DNA from: Frigoriglobus tundricola | GTDB taxonomy: Bacteria > Planctomycetota > Planctomycetia > Gemmatales > Gemmataceae | Direction of reading: 5' to 3' | Assembly: GCF_013128195.2 (NCBI RefSeq) | Contig: NZ_CP053452.2 | Location: forward strand, 2,666,001 to 2,730,000 | DNA: 64,000 nt | Shown here: in pieces, positions 32,798-41,826 of the stretch | How positions within the stretch are numbered: position 1 is the stretch's first letter | How the letters are laid out: every line of letters begins with the position of its first letter | Notes under the pieces: model-generated | What the model saw: the letters and a program-made list of their open reading frames with translations, nothing else | What the model was told of the DNA's origin: nothing | Database searches by the model: none | Program-made: the position numbers and the translations under genes

Positions 32798-33681
32798 CGC
32801 CGTCTCGCTCCCGGCCGTATCTGCTGGCCGCGCCGGCGATCGTACTGTTGCTGGGGTTCTTTCTCGCGCCGATGCTGCAACTCGTCCGCGTCAGCCTCTA
32901 CGAAGGCGGCGGCCGCAGCGGGTTCGGCATCGGCGGCGGCGGCTTCTACAAGCCGAACACCTGGACGCTCCGGGCGTATCACACGCTCCTGGGAGAAGCC
33001 TACTTCCGCGAGGTGTGGACCTTCACCGTCCTGCTCGGCGTCGGCGTGGCCGGCATCACTCTGGCGATCGCCTACCCGCTGTCGCTGTACGTTCACCGCC
33101 TGCCGCCAAAGGCCAAAACGCTCGCCCTGACGGCCGTGGTGCTGCCCAAGCTGGCCAACGTCCTCGTCCTCATCTACGGCCTGGAACTGCTGCTCAGCAA
33201 CTCCGGCCCGGTCAACGGGCTGCTCGTGGGGTTGGGTGCGGTGTCGGAACCGCTGACGTTGTATCACAACCTGCTGGGCGTGCTGATCGGCGAGACGTAC
33301 CTGATTCTCCCCTACGCGGTGCTGGTGCTGGTCGCCGCGCTCGACCGCATCGACCCGACGCTGCTCCCCGCGGCGCGGGGCCTCGGCGCGGGGCCGCTGC
33401 GGGCGTTCTGGCGCGTGACGGTGCCGCTGTCGGCCCCGGGAATCGCTCTGGCCGCGCTGCTCAGCCTGATCTGGGCGCTGGGGGCGTTCACCGGCCCGGT
33501 GCTGCTGGGCGGTCCGCAGGAGCTGACGCTCGCCGTCGAGGTGCAGCGGCAGACCTTCGAGAACATCAACTGGCCGCGCGGCGCGGCGACGGCGGTTCTC
33601 ATGCTCGTCACCCTCGCCGCGTGCCTCGCGCTGTATCAGGCGCCGGCGCGGGTCCTCCGGCGCTGGCGGGGCGGGCCATGA
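32794..33681 (+). CDS. ABC importer permease 1 (PotB-like)
   Basis: 295 residues with about six membrane helices. The first is YLLAAPAIVLLLGFFLAPMLQLV; a long extracellular Gly-rich loop follows (GGGRSGFGIGGGGFYKPNTW). The permease EAA loop is visible as DPTLLPAARGLGAGPLRAFWRVTVPLSAPGI. ATG overlaps the ATPase stop and its own stop overlaps permease 2 (ATGA both times), so the three genes are tightly coupled. Confidence 0.9.
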   Translation: MTPSRSRPYLLAAPAIVLLLGFFLAPMLQLVRVSLYEGGGRSGFGIGGGGFYKPNTWTLRAYHTLLGEAYFREVWTFTVLLGVGVAGITLAIAYPLSLYVHRLPPKAKTLALTAVVLPKLANVLVLIYGLELLLSNSGPVNGLLVGLGAVSEPLTLYHNLLGVLIGETYLILPYAVLVLVAALDRIDPTLLPAARGLGAGPLRAFWRVTVPLSAPGIALAALLSLIWALGAFTGPVLLGGPQELTLAVEVQRQTFENINWPRGAATAVLMLVTLAACLALYQAPARVLRRWRGGP

Positions 33682-34496
33682 AGCGACGCCGTTCGCTGTC
33701 CCGCTTGTTGGGAAACGTCCTCGGCCTGGGGACGCTGTTGCTGTTGCTGTGGCCGTTGGCCTACGCGGTGTGGATCTCCTTCACGCCGAGTGAGTTGTTG
33801 GAACCGCCGCGCGGGGAACTGTCGCTGCGCTGGTACCGGCGCTTTTTCGAGTCGCCGCAGTGGACCGCCGGCCTCTGGAACAGTCTGAAAGTAGCCGGGC
33901 TGGCCGTCGCCGGGTCGCTGGTGGGCGGCACGGGGTTGGCGGTGGCGGTGGCGCGCTACCACTTCCGCGGGCGGCGGCTGTTGTCCGGCGCGGTGCTGCT
34001 GCCGCTGTTCGTGCCGACGGTGGTGCTCGGGATGGGGCTGCTGCCGTGGGTGCGGGTTCTGGGGCTCTGGGGGTCGCTCTGGTCCCTGGCGGCGGGGCAC
34101 GGGTTGTGGAGCCTGCCGGTCGTGTTCCTCGTCGTCCGCTCGGCGCTGGAGGAACTCGATCCGTCGCTGGAGGCGGCGGCGCGCGGTCTGGGGGCGTCCC
34201 CGCTCTTGACGTTCCGCCGGGTGACGCTGCCGCTGATCATGCCGGCCGTGCTGTCGGGGGCGGCGATGGGGTTCGTGCTGTCGCTCAACGAGTTCATGAT
34301 CGCCCTGTTCCTGGCGACGCCCGACACCGAGACGCTGCCGAAAGTGATCTGGCCCAACCTCCGCTACACCCTGACGCCGCTGGTCGCGGCGGCCTCGTGC
34401 GTGACGATGCTGCTGACGCTACTGGGGCTGGTGCTGGCGGCATCGTTGCTGCGAGTGGAGGGGTTCGTGGACCGGCTGTTGAGCCGGGGTAAGTAG
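33678..34496 (+). CDS. ABC importer permease 2 (PotC-like)
   Basis: 272 residues, six predicted helices starting with LLGNVLGLGTLLLLLWPLAYAVWISF. The EAA loop reads DPSLEAAARGLGASPLLTFRRVTLPLIMPA, and the final loop LSLNEFMIALFLA is typical for PotC-like permeases. Last gene of the importer operon; no obvious terminator follows. Confidence 0.9.
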   Translation: MKRRRSLSRLLGNVLGLGTLLLLLWPLAYAVWISFTPSELLEPPRGELSLRWYRRFFESPQWTAGLWNSLKVAGLAVAGSLVGGTGLAVAVARYHFRGRRLLSGAVLLPLFVPTVVLGMGLLPWVRVLGLWGSLWSLAAGHGLWSLPVVFLVVRSALEELDPSLEAAARGLGASPLLTFRRVTLPLIMPAVLSGAAMGFVLSLNEFMIALFLATPDTETLPKVIWPNLRYTLTPLVAAASCVTMLLTLLGLVLAASLLRVEGFVDRLLSRGK

Positions 34497-34807
34497 TAGA
34501 GCTGGCGGCGCGAGTCCTGCGAGAACCGGGTGTGGGTGACGGGATGTGGGTTCCCGCGGCGGTCCGAGCTGGGTGTCCGGTAACGTCCCCACCCTTCCTG
34601 TGCAATTATTCCGGTCCACGCGCCGGGCCTGACGCGTCGGGCGTTGTGCCGCGACTGAGCGCGGACCGGTTGCCAGCAAACTCAAGCCGAGAGCCGACAA
34701 TCGGCAGTGCCGAACTCGCCGAACGGGCGGGCGGCACCCGAGGGCACCGGCCCTTGGGAGCAACGATCACCTGAAGATATGGCCATATTAGATCTGCAAT
34801 ATTACAA
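34497..34807. other. Intergenic region before integrase relic
   Basis: About 310 bp without a supported gene. It contains a CCTTCCTGTGCAA match at about 34594, the same short sequence found at the start of dispersed repeat copies A and near B. An AT-rich patch lies at 34776-34815, unusual for this GC-rich region. Confidence 0.4.
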
Positions 34808-34960
34808 TTGTTATTGCCCTCTGCTCCTGTGCGAGTGGTTGATGAAGTGCAGCTCGCCTTCTTCCCACACGCCGCGCGCCCCTACCGCCGCCCCGACGGC
34901 ACTGGGGCCGTGCTGCCGGTGCGCGAGCGGGTGAACCTCCGCGCGACGATCACAGTGGGG
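34808..34960 (+). pseudogene. Second integrase remnant (short)
   Basis: The frame reads LLPSAPVRVVDEVQLAFFPHA then RPYRRPDGTGAVLPVRERVNL. It matches the equivalent part of the integrase relic at 20345-20470 (VVDEVLLAFFKHAEYHYRLPD) and the family pattern there. Only about 50 residues are recognisable and the catalytic part is absent. Confidence 0.55.
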
Positions 34961-35033
34961 GCGAACGTGGACCTCTCGGGCCGAAGGGCCCACGCGAGTT
35001 CTCGAGGAGCACGATCCCCGTCACGGACGTGTT

Positions 35034-38000
35034 TCATGCCAGGTCGGCGATCAGACGAGTCATTTCCCGTTCGAGGGCCGCGAGGGCCGCGGGGGCCGCG
35101 GCGAGGTCCCCCGCGGCGCCGATCTGTTCGAGCCGGTGGGCGGCCGCGGCGGCCCCCGTTCCGCCCACGTACCCCGCGGCCCCCTTGAGGCCGTGGGCCG
35201 AGAGGGCCAGGGTCGCCGCGGCCCCCGAGGCGACGGCCGCGCGGATCTCGACAAGGAGCCTCGGGCCGTCGGTGCGGAACAGCCCCGCGACCTCGGCGAA
35301 CAGCTCCTCGTCCCCGCCGAGCTGTGCGAGGGCCGCGGCCCGGTCGAACGACGGCGCGGCCGCTCCCGCGCCGCCCCGCTCCCCGGGACCGCGATCCGGG
35401 GCCACCGGCTCCATGACTTCGACCCATTTCAGCACCCGGAACAGCTCCTCGCGCTGGATGGGCTTGGTGAGGTAGTCGTCCATGCCGCCCGCCAGGCAGC
35501 GCTCGCGGTCCCCGGCCATGGCGTGAGCCGTCATCGCCACGATCGGGGTGCGGCGCACGCGGTCCCGTTCGTCGGCCCGGATCCGCCGGGTCGCTTCGAA
35601 CCCGTCCATTTCGGGCATCTGCACGTCCATGAGCACCAGATCGAACGGTTTCTGGCTCAGGGCGGTCAGGGCCTCGCCCCCGTGATTCGCGACCGTGACC
35701 TTGTGCCCACACTTTTCGATCAGTCGAACGGCCACGCGCTGGTTCACGAGGTTGTCTTCGGCCAGCAGGACCTCCAGGGGGCGACTCGGCTCCGCGGCGT
35801 CCGGCCAACGGGCCGCGGACGGCCCCCCGTTCCGGAGCGTGGGCGGGTCGTCCCCGAGGGCCGCGGTGACGGCCTTCAGGAGCTCGGCGGCCTTGACCGG
35901 CTTCACCAGGTAGGAGCTGAAGCCGAGGGCCCGGCAGCGTTCGGCGTCGCAACTCGAACCGGCCGACGTCAGCACGACGATCGCAGACGGCGCGCGAACG
36001 GGATCGCGGGCGATCTGCTCCCCGACCGCGAAGCCGTCCATCCCGGGCATCACGGCGTCGAGGAGCACCAGCGGGTACGGCCGGCCGGCGGCCGCGGACC
36101 GGCGGAGCTCGACCAGCGCGGCCGGTCCGGACTCCGCGCAGGTCGGGTTCGCGCCCCAGAGCCGGACCGTCTCGGACAGCACGCGGCGGTTCGTGGCGTT
36201 GTCGTCCACCACGAGCACGCTCGCACCGGCCAACTTCTTCGGCGGGCGCACGAGGCCCGAGAACGACGGCCGGGCGAGCTGGAACCGGGCGTCGAACCGG
36301 AACTCGCTGCCCCGGCCCGGCTCGCTCTCGACGCGGATGTTCCCGCCCATCATCTGCACGAGTCGCACCGAGATCGTGAGCCCCAGCCCGGTCCCGCCGT
36401 ACTGGCGGGTGGTCGAGCCGTCGGCCTGGGTGAACGCTTCGAAGATGCGCGCCTGCTTCTCCTTGGGGATGCCGATCCCGGTGTCCCGGACGGAGAAGAA
36501 CACGCCCGCACCGGGGGGGGCCTCGAACCGCTCCGCGTGGACCACCACCTCCCCCCGATCGGTGAATTTGATGGCGTTGCCGACCAGGTTGGTGAGCACC
36601 TGGCGGAGCCGCCCGGCGTCCCCCACCAGCCCGTCCGGGACGTCGGGCGCGACGTCGCAGACCAGTTCGAGGCCCTTGGAGTGGGCCTTGGGGGCGAACG
36701 TTTTCAGGGTGTCCCCCACCACGTCGCGCAGCGCGAACGGGGCCGGATCGAGTTCCATCTTGCCGGCCTCGATCTTGGAGAAATCGAGGATGTCGTTGAT
36801 GACGGTCAGGAGCGCGTCGGCCGACGAGGCCACGAGGCCCAGCGACTCGCGCTGGTCGGGCTTCAGGTCGGTCTCGAGGACCTGGGCGGTCAGCCCGAGG
36901 ATCCCGTTCATCGGGGTCCGGATCTCGTGGCTCATGTTCGCCAGGAACTCGCTCTTGGCCCGGGTGGCGAGTTCCGCTTCGTGCCGGGCCTTGTTCAGCT
37001 CCTCCGTCCGCAGCAGGACCCGGCGGTCGAGCTCCTCGTGCCCCCGTTTGCGCTCGATCCCCAGACCGATGTGGGACGCGATCCGGTCGAGGGCGTCGAG
37101 CGTGTTACCGGTCAGGGGGTGGCGCGCCAGCACGATGACGACGCCGACGACGTGGCCGAGGGCGGTGAGCGGGCACCCGGCGCCCGCGACGATCCCCTCG
37201 CGCCGGCCCCATTCCGCCTCCATCAACTGGGGACCGGCGCCCGGGCCGCTGAAACTCCGAGGGCGGGCCTCGGCGGCGATCGCCGCGACCGCGGCCGGGT
37301 CGACGGGGGCCGGGCGCTGGGGGCCGTCCGGGTGGGCGGACCCGCCGTGGGCGGCCGCAAGGTTCCAGTCCGCGCCCGGCCGGTCGCGCGTCCAGATCTG
37401 GACGAGGGCCAGGTCCAGGTGCCGCCCCAGCAGTTCGGTGTACTCCCGGAGCATCTCGTCGGAGCCGGTCGCCCGGTTGCCGGCCGAGCTGACCGCGACC
37501 TCGAGCGTTTTGAACCGGGCCTGCTCCTTGAGGGCCTCTTCGGCTTGCTTGATCTCGGTGATGTCGAACGCGATCCCCTGAAGGAACAGGGGGGTGCCGG
37601 ACTCGTCGCGGACCACCTTGGCCTCGCCGTGAACCCACACGGTGCGGCCGTTCTTGGCGATGAACCGGTACACCGACCGGAACGGCGTGCCGGTCGAAAC
37701 GGTGCGGCCGAACTCGTGCTGCCAGCGCATCTGGTCGTCCGGGTGGAGCTGCGTGAACCACAGGATCGGGTTCTCGAGCCACTCGCGCTGCGTGAACCCG
37801 AGCAGCTCCTCGATCTGCGGGCTGACGTACAGGCTGGTCGTGGTGCCGTCCAAGGGGGCCAACAGCGTGACCGCCGGGATCCCCTCCACGAGCGTCCGGT
37901 ACCGGACCTCCAGGGCGCGCAGTTCGGCGACGTGCCGGCGCCGGGCGCTCACGTCCCGGACGGTCGCGAGAACTAACAGGCCGTCACGGGTATGAAGCGG

Positions 38001-38351
38001 GCTCAGGCTGATCTCGATCGGCACCTCGGACCCGTCCTTGTGCAGGCCGACGAGTTCGCGCCCCTCTCCCATCGAGCGGCGGTGCGGGCGGGCGAAGTAC
38101 GCGTCGCGCTCGCCGACGTGCCGGTCGCGGAACCGTTCCGGAATCAGCTCCTCGATCGGTCGGCCGACGAGTTCGTCCCGGCGGTAGCCGAACATCGCCT
38201 CGGCCGGGGCGTTGATCAGACCGATTCGGCCGTGCGCGTCGGCGCAGATGAGCGCGTCGGGAATGGCTTCGCAAACGGCCCGCAGGGTGTCGGTCAGGAA
38301 GACGAATTCCGGGTGCGGGCCGAAGGGGGCCGGGTGCGCGGGGCGCCGCAC
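35034..38351 (-). CDS. Hybrid sensor histidine kinase (PAS-PAS-GAF-HK-REC-REC-HPt)
   Basis: 1105 residues from GTG 38351. Order: PAS (about 20-135), PAS with PAC (145-270), GAF-like (285-440), HisKA with SHEIRTP (His 475), HATPase with GNAIKF, DTGIGIP and GGTGLGL, receiver 1 (phospho-Asp about 765 in LLDAVMPG), receiver 2 (Asp about 909 in LMDVQMPEMDG), and an HPt domain with SAHGLKGAAG (His about 1053). No membrane helix, so a cytoplasmic sensor. A better-supported start with a strong GGGGGA site exists at GTG 38482 in another frame; one indel in the C6 run near 38412 would join them. That start is 13 bp after hypB, making this the last gene of the hydrogenase run. Confidence 0.9.
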   Translation of the reverse strand: MRRPAHPAPFGPHPEFVFLTDTLRAVCEAIPDALICADAHGRIGLINAPAEAMFGYRRDELVGRPIEELIPERFRDRHVGERDAYFARPHRRSMGEGRELVGLHKDGSEVPIEISLSPLHTRDGLLVLATVRDVSARRRHVAELRALEVRYRTLVEGIPAVTLLAPLDGTTTSLYVSPQIEELLGFTQREWLENPILWFTQLHPDDQMRWQHEFGRTVSTGTPFRSVYRFIAKNGRTVWVHGEAKVVRDESGTPLFLQGIAFDITEIKQAEEALKEQARFKTLEVAVSSAGNRATGSDEMLREYTELLGRHLDLALVQIWTRDRPGADWNLAAAHGGSAHPDGPQRPAPVDPAAVAAIAAEARPRSFSGPGAGPQLMEAEWGRREGIVAGAGCPLTALGHVVGVVIVLARHPLTGNTLDALDRIASHIGLGIERKRGHEELDRRVLLRTEELNKARHEAELATRAKSEFLANMSHEIRTPMNGILGLTAQVLETDLKPDQRESLGLVASSADALLTVINDILDFSKIEAGKMELDPAPFALRDVVGDTLKTFAPKAHSKGLELVCDVAPDVPDGLVGDAGRLRQVLTNLVGNAIKFTDRGEVVVHAERFEAPPGAGVFFSVRDTGIGIPKEKQARIFEAFTQADGSTTRQYGGTGLGLTISVRLVQMMGGNIRVESEPGRGSEFRFDARFQLARPSFSGLVRPPKKLAGASVLVVDDNATNRRVLSETVRLWGANPTCAESGPAALVELRRSAAAGRPYPLVLLDAVMPGMDGFAVGEQIARDPVRAPSAIVVLTSAGSSCDAERCRALGFSSYLVKPVKAAELLKAVTAALGDDPPTLRNGGPSAARWPDAAEPSRPLEVLLAEDNLVNQRVAVRLIEKCGHKVTVANHGGEALTALSQKPFDLVLMDVQMPEMDGFEATRRIRADERDRVRRTPIVAMTAHAMAGDRERCLAGGMDDYLTKPIQREELFRVLKWVEVMEPVAPDRGPGERGGAGAAAPSFDRAAALAQLGGDEELFAEVAGLFRTDGPRLLVEIRAAVASGAAATLALSAHGLKGAAGYVGGTGAAAAAHRLEQIGAAGDLAAAPAALAALEREMTRLIADLA

Positions 38352-38495
38352 GGCGGGTCCGGCCGCCGACGCGGGCGCCGGCCCCGCGTCGGCGGCCGGG
38401 TCCGGGGGGCCATTCGGCGCAAGATCGCCTCGGCCTCGGCGTAGTCGATCCCGGGTTCGAACTGGGGCGTACTGCCGGCCACTGCGATTCCCCCA

Positions 38496-39245
38496 TCAGG
38501 CGACGACCGGTGCCCGCGCCCCGGTCTGTTCGCGCACCCAATCGTACCACTCCGCGAGCCCCTCGCCGCGGAGGGCCGAGACGGCGATCACGCGGGCCGC
38601 CGGGTTCAGTTGCCGGACCCCGTCGCGGAACCGCGCCGGGTCGAACGGCACGTACGGGGGCAGGTCCGTTTTGTTCAGCAGCACGAGCGCGCCGGCGCGG
38701 AACATGTGCGGGTACTTGAGCGGCTTGTCGTCCCCTTCGGTGACCGAGCACACGACGACCTTGGCCCGCTCGCCCAGGTCGAACAGCGCCGGGCAGACGA
38801 GGTTGCCGACGTTCTCGATGAACACCACCGAGCGGACGGGCGGGTCGAGTTCGGCCAGCCCCCGCGCGACCATCGCGGCGTCGAGGTGGCACCCGGCCCC
38901 GGTGTTGAGCTGCACCGCACGGCCGCCGGCCGCCCGGATGCGCTGCGCGTCGAGGTCGGTCTCCTGGTCCCCCTCGATGACCGACATCGGCACCGTGCCG
39001 GCGAGGTCGCGGAGCGTGCGCTCGAGGAGCGCGGTCTTCCCGGCCCCGGGCGAGCTGACGAGGTTCAGCGCGAGCACCCCGCGGCCCGCGAGCCAGCCGC
39101 GGTTGTAGTCGGCGAGCCGGTCGTTCTTGCCGAGGACGTCCTTCTCCACGCTGACCCGCGTGGGCGCCTCGGCTCGGCTCGCGTGCGCGTGCGCGTGCCC
39201 GTTCGCGTGCGAATGGGTGTGGCCGGGTCCGTTCGAGTTGCACAT
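38496..39245 (-). CDS. hypB: Hydrogenase nickel incorporation GTPase HypB (Hhy-side copy)
   Basis: 249 residues. The N-terminus is His-rich (HTHSHANGHAHAHAS), a nickel-storing tract. The GTPase P-loop is NLVSSPGAGKT, followed by the metal-site cysteine/histidine pair GAGCHLD, then ENVGNLVCP and VLLNKTDL. It inserts nickel into the hydrogenase large subunit together with HypA. It is 2 bp downstream of hypA. The second hypB in the cluster lacks the His tract. Confidence 0.95.
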   Translation of the reverse strand: MCNSNGPGHTHSHANGHAHAHASRAEAPTRVSVEKDVLGKNDRLADYNRGWLAGRGVLALNLVSSPGAGKTALLERTLRDLAGTVPMSVIEGDQETDLDAQRIRAAGGRAVQLNTGAGCHLDAAMVARGLAELDPPVRSVVFIENVGNLVCPALFDLGERAKVVVCSVTEGDDKPLKYPHMFRAGALVLLNKTDLPPYVPFDPARFRDGVRQLNPAARVIAVSALRGEGLAEWYDWVREQTGARAPVVA

Positions 39246-39247
39246 GG

Positions 39248-39577
39248 TCAGGCGAGCTCCACCTCTTTGACCCGCAGCTCATCGCCCGCGAGCCATTCCA
39301 GATCGGAAGCGCCACACGCACACCGGCCGAACGGGCGCTCGAGCGGCACCTCGGCGGCGCACGCCCGGCACCGGCCGCGCCCCGGTGTTTCGACGATCTC
39401 CAGTACGGCCCCCGCGGCGGCGGTCCCTTCGGCACACAGGTCGAAGCAGAACCGGACCGCGTCCGGCAGCACGCCCGACAGTGTGCCGATCTCGAGCACG
39501 ACGCGGGTCACCTTGCGCCCGCGGGCGTGTTCCGTCGCGAGCGCGACGACCTCCTGCGTGATGCCCAGTTCATGCAC
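39248..39577 (-). CDS. hypA: Hydrogenase nickel chaperone HypA (Hhy-side copy)
   Basis: 109 residues. It begins MHELG with the nickel-binding His2-Glu3. Two zinc-ribbon cysteine pairs follow: CRAC and CACG (with ERPFGRCACGASDLE). It delivers nickel to HypB and the apo large subunit. It overlaps the 3' end of the protease gene by 8 bp and precedes hypB. Confidence 0.94.
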   Translation of the reverse strand: MHELGITQEVVALATEHARGRKVTRVVLEIGTLSGVLPDAVRFCFDLCAEGTAAAGAVLEIVETPGRGRCRACAAEVPLERPFGRCACGASDLEWLAGDELRVKEVELA

Positions 39578-40079
39578 GCTCCGCCCCCACCGTCGCGCCC
39601 GTCACCAACCCGGCGGCGACCGCTTCGACGAAAGCCACGGCGGGCCCGAGCGCGGCGGCGACCGGCTCCGAGAGGCCCATCCGGCCCTCGTCATCGGGGC
39701 CGAGGTCCGCCGGCTCGCAGCCCACGAGGTACAGACGGGCCCGCGTGCCGCCCAGCGCGCGGACCATTGCGAACACGGCCGGCAGATCGACCCCGTGTGT
39801 CCCGAGAGGGGCCGGTTCCGCGAGCGGTCGGGGCGCGAGTTCGATGGTGTAGAGCGTGCCGGGCGGTCCGCCCCGCGCGGCCGCGTCCACCAGAATCACG
39901 CCATCGTACCCGTCGAGGATGGCGTAAGCCAGATCGTGCCCCCGCGTGCCGAAGTCGCAGACCCGCACGCCGGCGGGCAGCCCGCGCCCCGCGAGCCGAC
40001 GCACCACTTCGCCCCCGAACGCGTCGTCGCCGCGGAAGATGTTGCCGACGCCGGCGATCAGAATGCGCGGGGCGCTCAC
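39570..40079 (-). CDS. Hydrogenase maturation endopeptidase (Hhy-side)
   Basis: 169 residues of the HyaD/HupD/HybD family: GVGNIFRGDDAFGGEV with the metal-sensing Asp/Glu region, DFGTRGHDLAYAIL, LVDAAARGGPPGTLY, and GTHGVDLPAVFAM. It trims the C-terminal peptide of a hydrogenase large subunit after nickel insertion; position implies HhyL as substrate. Its start overlaps the upstream gene's stop. Confidence 0.9.
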   Translation of the reverse strand: MSAPRILIAGVGNIFRGDDAFGGEVVRRLAGRGLPAGVRVCDFGTRGHDLAYAILDGYDGVILVDAAARGGPPGTLYTIELAPRPLAEPAPLGTHGVDLPAVFAMVRALGGTRARLYLVGCEPADLGPDDEGRMGLSEPVAAALGPAVAFVEAVAAGLVTGATVGAERA

Positions 40080-41221
40080 GGTTCGCCCCCGGTCCCGAGC
40101 GGCTCGACCTCGTCGGCCCGGTAGAAGAACCGGTGCCCGATCTGCCCGTTCGCGCCGGCGTCCGCGCCGGGATCGGCGTCGATCGTTACCGCGACGTACA
40201 CCGTCCCCTCAAGGTCCTCTTCGACGGACACGACCGTCGCGGCCGCGCCCGCCAGCAGCACATCGAACGCGTCGGCGCGGCCGCGCGGCCGGAGCCGCAC
40301 GCGGGCGCCCGGGTGCGGGCCGGTGCGTGTGGTGCCGTGCAGGGCGGCGAGCCGGGCGCCGGTGAGCGCCTCGACGCGCCCGAGGACCGCCCCCGCGCGC
40401 GGGTCGGCCGCGCGCATCTCGCGCTTCTCGTCGTCGGTGAGTGTGAGGACCCGGAGCACGAGCATTTCGTCGATCTCGCAGCCGTCGAAGAAGTCGCCGG
40501 GGCTTTGTGGGGCGACCCGCGGGTAGTCGTCCAGAATGATCGGCGAAGCGAGCACCTCGGTCCGGCCCCCCCCCGCGCCGACCAGAACCGGCCAGACGCC
40601 CTCGTTCCGGCACCGTTCCGCGTGCGACCGCACCGGCTCCGGCGGGTCGAGGAGCGACACGAATTCCCCGCCGCGGACGTCGAGAGCGGCGTGCGCGGAC
40701 GCGAGCGAGAGCGGAACGGCGTCGGCGCGGGTCGTGTGCCCGGACACCTCCATCGCGGTGAGGTTCGCGACGCGCACGGCCACGCGAAAGACCCCCTCCG
40801 CGACGCGCTCCGCGGAACACGCGACCTCCCCCGCGAGCGCCTGTTGCAGGCCGTCCACCGAGCGCCACCCCGGAAACGCGAACGGCTCGCACCGCGGGGC
40901 CCCCGCCAGTTCCGCGAGCCGCAGGTCGGGGACCGCCACCTCGCGCTCGGTCGCCTCCTGGCCGTGCGACCCGCGCGCGGGCTTCAGGACCGGGTGCAGG
41001 AACCGGACCCGTGCGGAGAGCGTCGCGTCGCCGCACACGAGACATTCGGTGCGGAAGAACCAGCGCTCGGTGCCGTCGCTGGCCTCGGCGTAGGCGCGCG
41101 GCAGCAGCCCGCCGAAGGTCCAGCGGTGCCGGTTCTTCAGCGCGGACGCCCGGTACGGGTAGAGGATGTACCCCTCGTACAGCAGCGCCCGCGCGATGAG
41201 TTCGGCCGGTGAGGGTTCCAT
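40076..41221 (-). CDS. Conserved hydrogenase-cluster protein, function unknown
   Basis: 381 residues from the ATG at 41221. It starts with ELIARALLYEGYILYPYRASALKNRHRWTFGG, a phrase I recognise from proteins encoded beside group 1h-type hydrogenases, but no biochemical role is known to me. No signal peptide or membrane helix is visible; cysteines are few (CLVCG, CEIDE). It lies 4 bp after the DUF5947 gene and overlaps the protease gene, so it is a member of the Hhy operon. Confidence 0.75.
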   Translation of the reverse strand: MEPSPAELIARALLYEGYILYPYRASALKNRHRWTFGGLLPRAYAEASDGTERWFFRTECLVCGDATLSARVRFLHPVLKPARGSHGQEATEREVAVPDLRLAELAGAPRCEPFAFPGWRSVDGLQQALAGEVACSAERVAEGVFRVAVRVANLTAMEVSGHTTRADAVPLSLASAHAALDVRGGEFVSLLDPPEPVRSHAERCRNEGVWPVLVGAGGGRTEVLASPIILDDYPRVAPQSPGDFFDGCEIDEMLVLRVLTLTDDEKREMRAADPRAGAVLGRVEALTGARLAALHGTTRTGPHPGARVRLRPRGRADAFDVLLAGAAATVVSVEEDLEGTVYVAVTIDADPGADAGANGQIGHRFFYRADEVEPLGTGGEP

Positions 41222-41225
41222 CGGA

Positions 41226-41826
41226 TCAGCCCTCCGCTCCCGCACGCAGCCGGTCAAAGAACGCCCCGACCTCCCGCCACAGTTCCGGGCCGCCGGTGAA
41301 GCCCGTCCAGTGCGTGCGGACGAGCCCGATCAGGTGGTAGCAGTGGTCGATCGAGCACCGGTAGTGCTCCCGGGCGCCGCGCACGCGGTTCACGATCAGG
41401 GCCTCCACGTCGGGTTCCAGCTCCCGCAGGAGCGGGTTGTCGGCCGCGAGCGCGTCCCAGGCGGCCGGCTCCAGGGGCGATTCCAGCGGGCCGGCCGGGC
41501 TGGGGTAAACGGCGACCGCGCCGCCGGTCGCGCCGACCCGGGAGAAGAAGGCCAGGCCGACGGGCACGCCCATCGCGGTCAGTTGCTCGTCCGTCAGGCG
41601 CAGGTCCGGAAGGGCCGCGACCCGCGACGCCACGCGGCGATAGCGCCCGGCCCCCGAGCCGAGCAGCAGTGCACGCCGGGCACGCGCACAGGAGCCGCCG
41701 CGCCGCTGGTTCGCACAGGTGCGCGTGCCCGGCGGGCAGGGCGGCGCCGCACAACCCGCACCGCTCGGCGGTCGGCTCGGGGCGCGCGAACCGGCGCAGG
41801 GCGGCGAACGGGCCCCGCGGGCTCAT
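41226..41826 (-). pseudogene. DUF5947 family protein, frameshifted
   Basis: Two frames make one protein. The first (from ATG 41826) gives FAALRRFARPEPTAERCGLCGAALPAGHAHL and RRLLCACPAC, a zinc-ribbon-like N-terminus. After a shift near 41668 the second gives RYRRVASRVAALPDLRL, MGVPVGLAFF, VAVYPSPAGPLESPLE, LEPDVEALIVNRVRG, HCYHLIGLVRTHW. DUF5947 proteins are typical neighbours of group 1h hydrogenases. A missing GC pair at TGC-GCA-CTG would explain the break. Either an error or true inactivation. Confidence 0.75.

Noticed and set aside
30805..33681. 958-codon frame ending in permease 1
   Set aside because: Only the last 295 codons (from 32794) encode a protein family; the rest is the ATPase and binding protein genes read in the wrong frame.
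27275..34496. EDTA/NTA degradation locus
   Set aside because: The monooxygenase belongs to the right broad family, but no flavin reductase is present and the importer is of a different type, so the substrate stays open.
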